64,000 nt of DNA from positions 1 through 64,000 of the forward strand of contig NZ_BAPV01000010.1 of the NCBI RefSeq assembly GCF_025995175.1. Direction: 5' to 3'. The position numbers and the translations under genes were made by a program. This DNA comes from Asaia krungthepensis NRIC 0535 (lineage in GTDB: Bacteria > Pseudomonadota > Alphaproteobacteria > Acetobacterales > Acetobacteraceae). The notes under the pieces are model-generated. The model made no database searches and had not been told where the DNA came from. It saw nothing but the letters and a program-made list of their open reading frames with translations. Shown here piece by piece: positions 62,256-64,000 of the stretch (positions within the stretch are counted from its first letter, which is position 1; each line of letters begins with the position of its first letter).

Positions 62256-64000
62256 ACCGCGCTCTCCGTTCCAATACGCTCGGCAGGCGCCGTAATTTCA
62301 AGCGAGACCCAGCCCGGAGCCGACCAGGAGCGGGACACCATATGCGGCGGGCAGGTGGCGACACCCTCGGGAAGGGCCGGATCAGACACGGCATCGACCG
62401 TGAAGACCTCGCCATTCAGCGACAGACGAACCTGTGCGCCCTTGGCCACGGCACCACCGACACGGACCACCGCAGGGGCAGCGCGCTCGGCAATCGGCTG
62501 GGCCATCATGCTCATCTCGTCTGTGCCGAACACGCGGGCGTCGGGCAGAAGCATGAACTGACCGGCACGTGGGGCAAAAGCGGACGGCACGTCCATGGCA
62601 TAGGAACCAGCCGCGTTGGCCACCCCTTCCACCAGACGCACGCCGCAATCGCCACCGCGCATCTTGCCGCCGATTTCCTGCTGGAAGCGGTTCAGCGACT
62701 GCTCGGAGTTCCAGCCGGGCACCTGATAGAACGGCACGAGGGTGCCGGGCATGTCGGTGCCGTAGGAGCCTTCCATCGTGGAATGCAGCGGTGTGTCGGG
62801 CGAGCTCGGCGGCGGAATGTCGCGCACGCTGATATTGGCGCGAATGGCCGTGCGCCCACTGACGCGATGCGTCTGGCTGCGAAGCGGCGTGCCTTCAAGC
62901 TCATAGTCCGAACCCGGTGCCGCCTCGGGGATGCGGGCGAAAACCGGCATCGTCGTGGCAATCTCGGCAATCAGATCGTCCAGCTTGCCCCAGGGCTTCA
63001 CATGGCTGAGGCCTGCGGCCTGCGCCATGTCCGCAATCCAGCGCCAGCCTGCCTGAAGCGGCGCGTCGGGATAGACCACCTGGAAGAAGCGCTGGGCGCG
63101 GCCTTCGGCACTGACCAGCGTGCCATCTGTCTCGGAATAGGCTGCCGAGGGGAAGGTCACCTGTGAGCGAATGGCCGTCGGCGTGACCGAGTGATCGAGC
63201 ACCACGAGATTGGCGGCAGCACCCACAAGCGCCTCGAACTGCGCGCCATCAAGGCGGCGGCTCAGATCGTTTTCGAGAACGATCAGCGTGGCGTCGGCCG
63301 CACGTGCCGCGATCTCGTCGAGCGAGAGCCCGTCCATCAGTGCGAGGCCCATGGAGTTGGCCTCCGGCAGGACGAAGCTGATGAGCGGCGTCTTGCCCTT
63401 GGCGGCCAGGGCAGAGGCGATGTTCGCCGTTGCCTGAAGCAGGGCAGCTGACGCGTATTGCAGGCCGGACACCAGAAGCGGCTTTTCAGCAGCCAGCAGA
63501 GCATCAGCGATGAGCGAAGCGGAAGCCGCCTCGGCCTCGGTCAGACCGGCCACATCGGGAGCCGAGGCGTCGATGCGATGCGCGATGGCGAAACCGAGAC
63601 GCGCCGCATCTTCCGGCATGGCGCGGATCGCGTCCTGCGCGAAACCGTCCAGATCGGTCACGGTGGGGGACACGACGAAGAGCGGCGAAATCGTGTCCTG
63701 ACCCAGCGTCCGCACAGAGGCGTCCATCCAGTGAGGAACACGGGCCTGATCGGCCGCCTTGTTGAAGGCCGTGCGCTTGATCTGGCGCAGCGCCAGGCTC
63801 ATGCGGGGCGAGGTTGCCGAGACATCCTCACCCAGGATCAGGGCGCCGTCAGCGGTTTCCATCTCATGCATCGTGGCGATGCGCGCCGGGCCGGAAGCCA
63901 GAAGTGCTACAGCCAGCTTGACCAGGCTATGCTGAGGCTCGGCCATGCCGGTCGAGAAATTCTCGGCACCGACGAGCTTGCGCAGGGCATAGTTGGATTC
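62252..64000 (-). CDS. nuoG: NuoG, complex I large hydrophilic subunit (partial, 5' end outside the window)
   Basis: The frame stays open to the right edge of the window, so the N-terminal part, including the iron-sulfur cluster cysteines, is missing. What is seen (about 583 codons) is the molybdopterin-oxidoreductase-like C-terminal region: ENFSTGMAEPQHSLVKLAV, ADLLISGLQ-like LLVSGLQYASAALL, GLALMDGLSLDEIAARAADATLIVLENDLSRR, VVLDHSVTPTAIRSQVTFPSAAYSETDGTLVSAEGRAQRFF, and an end with a small beta domain. The region keeps the fold of formate dehydrogenases but lacks the cofactor, as in other NuoG proteins. Confidence 0.93.
   Translation of the reverse strand, partial: ESNYALRKLVGAENFSTGMAEPQHSLVKLAVALLASGPARIATMHEMETADGALILGEDVSATSPRMSLALRQIKRTAFNKAADQARVPHWMDASVRTLGQDTISPLFVVSPTVTDLDGFAQDAIRAMPEDAARLGFAIAHRIDASAPDVAGLTEAEAASASLIADALLAAEKPLLVSGLQYASAALLQATANIASALAAKGKTPLISFVLPEANSMGLALMDGLSLDEIAARAADATLIVLENDLSRRLDGAQFEALVGAAANLVVLDHSVTPTAIRSQVTFPSAAYSETDGTLVSAEGRAQRFFQVVYPDAPLQAGWRWIADMAQAAGLSHVKPWGKLDDLIAEIATTMPVFARIPEAAPGSDYELEGTPLRSQTHRVSGRTAIRANISVRDIPPPSSPDTPLHSTMEGSYGTDMPGTLVPFYQVPGWNSEQSLNRFQQEIGGKMRGGDCGVRLVEGVANAAGSYAMDVPSAFAPRAGQFMLLPDARVFGTDEMSMMAQPIAERAAPAVVRVGGAVAKGAQVRLSLNGEVFTVDAVSDPALPEGVATCPPHMVSRSWSAPGWVSLEITAPAERIGTESAV

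Overview
The window is a gene-dense, high-GC stretch of a chromosome. It looks like an acetic acid bacterium (Alphaproteobacteria, Acetobacteraceae; an Asaia-, Kozakia- or Gluconacetobacter-like genus). The best evidence is a levansucrase gene followed by a levanase gene and then a type II secretion operon in the order G-O-E-F-H-I-J-L-M-N-D-K, the arrangement known from Gluconacetobacter diazotrophicus (lsd genes). The aerobic cobalamin genes and the nuoG-N order also fit. No rRNA, tRNA, CRISPR array, prophage or intact transposon was recognised.

Layout. 1-2005: a DUF3309-type micro-protein and a MetR-like LysR regulator. 2083-10136: a complete potassium-uptake operon (a 27-residue membrane protein, kdpF, A, B, C, D, E) in which transporter and its two-component system are translationally coupled. 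10388-25667: the levan module. Levansucrase LsdA polymerises fructose from sucrose, levanase LsdB can hydrolyse the polymer, and the twelve-gene type II secretion system beside them is the predicted exporter; a lytic transglycosylase is divergent from the secretion operon. 25713-28009: a GT61-like glycosyltransferase and a rearrangement scar where two 5'-truncated gene remnants meet head to head. 28577-33395: a large TonB-dependent receptor, and a NiCoT-family nickel/cobalt permease under a clear cobalamin riboswitch. 33650-36014: a succinate-semialdehyde-type aldehyde dehydrogenase and an SDR oxidoreductase. 36030-41599: a cluster of palindromes, an S46 dipeptidyl peptidase, an AT-rich divergent intergenic region and a second TonB-dependent receptor. 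41892-47576: a VOC protein, then on the minus strand pirin, a CsoR-like metal sensor with a perfect operator, and a periplasmic adaptor plus RND pump of the heavy-metal type. 48033-48494: an XRE regulator. 48711-55058: aerobic corrin-ring genes cobM, E, L, K, J, I, H, G. 55155-64000: nuoN to nuoG of respiratory complex I, with nuoG running off the right edge.

How the parts fit together: cobalt enters through the riboswitch-controlled permease and is needed for the cobalamin made by the cob cluster; the levan genes and the secretion operon form one secretion module; kdpDE controls kdpFABC; the CsoR-like protein probably represses its own pump operon. Functional statements rest on motifs and gene order read by eye. 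Start codons were moved from the longest reading frame wherever a signal peptide, a ribosome binding site, a neighbouring terminator or residue numbering of the family gave a better choice.
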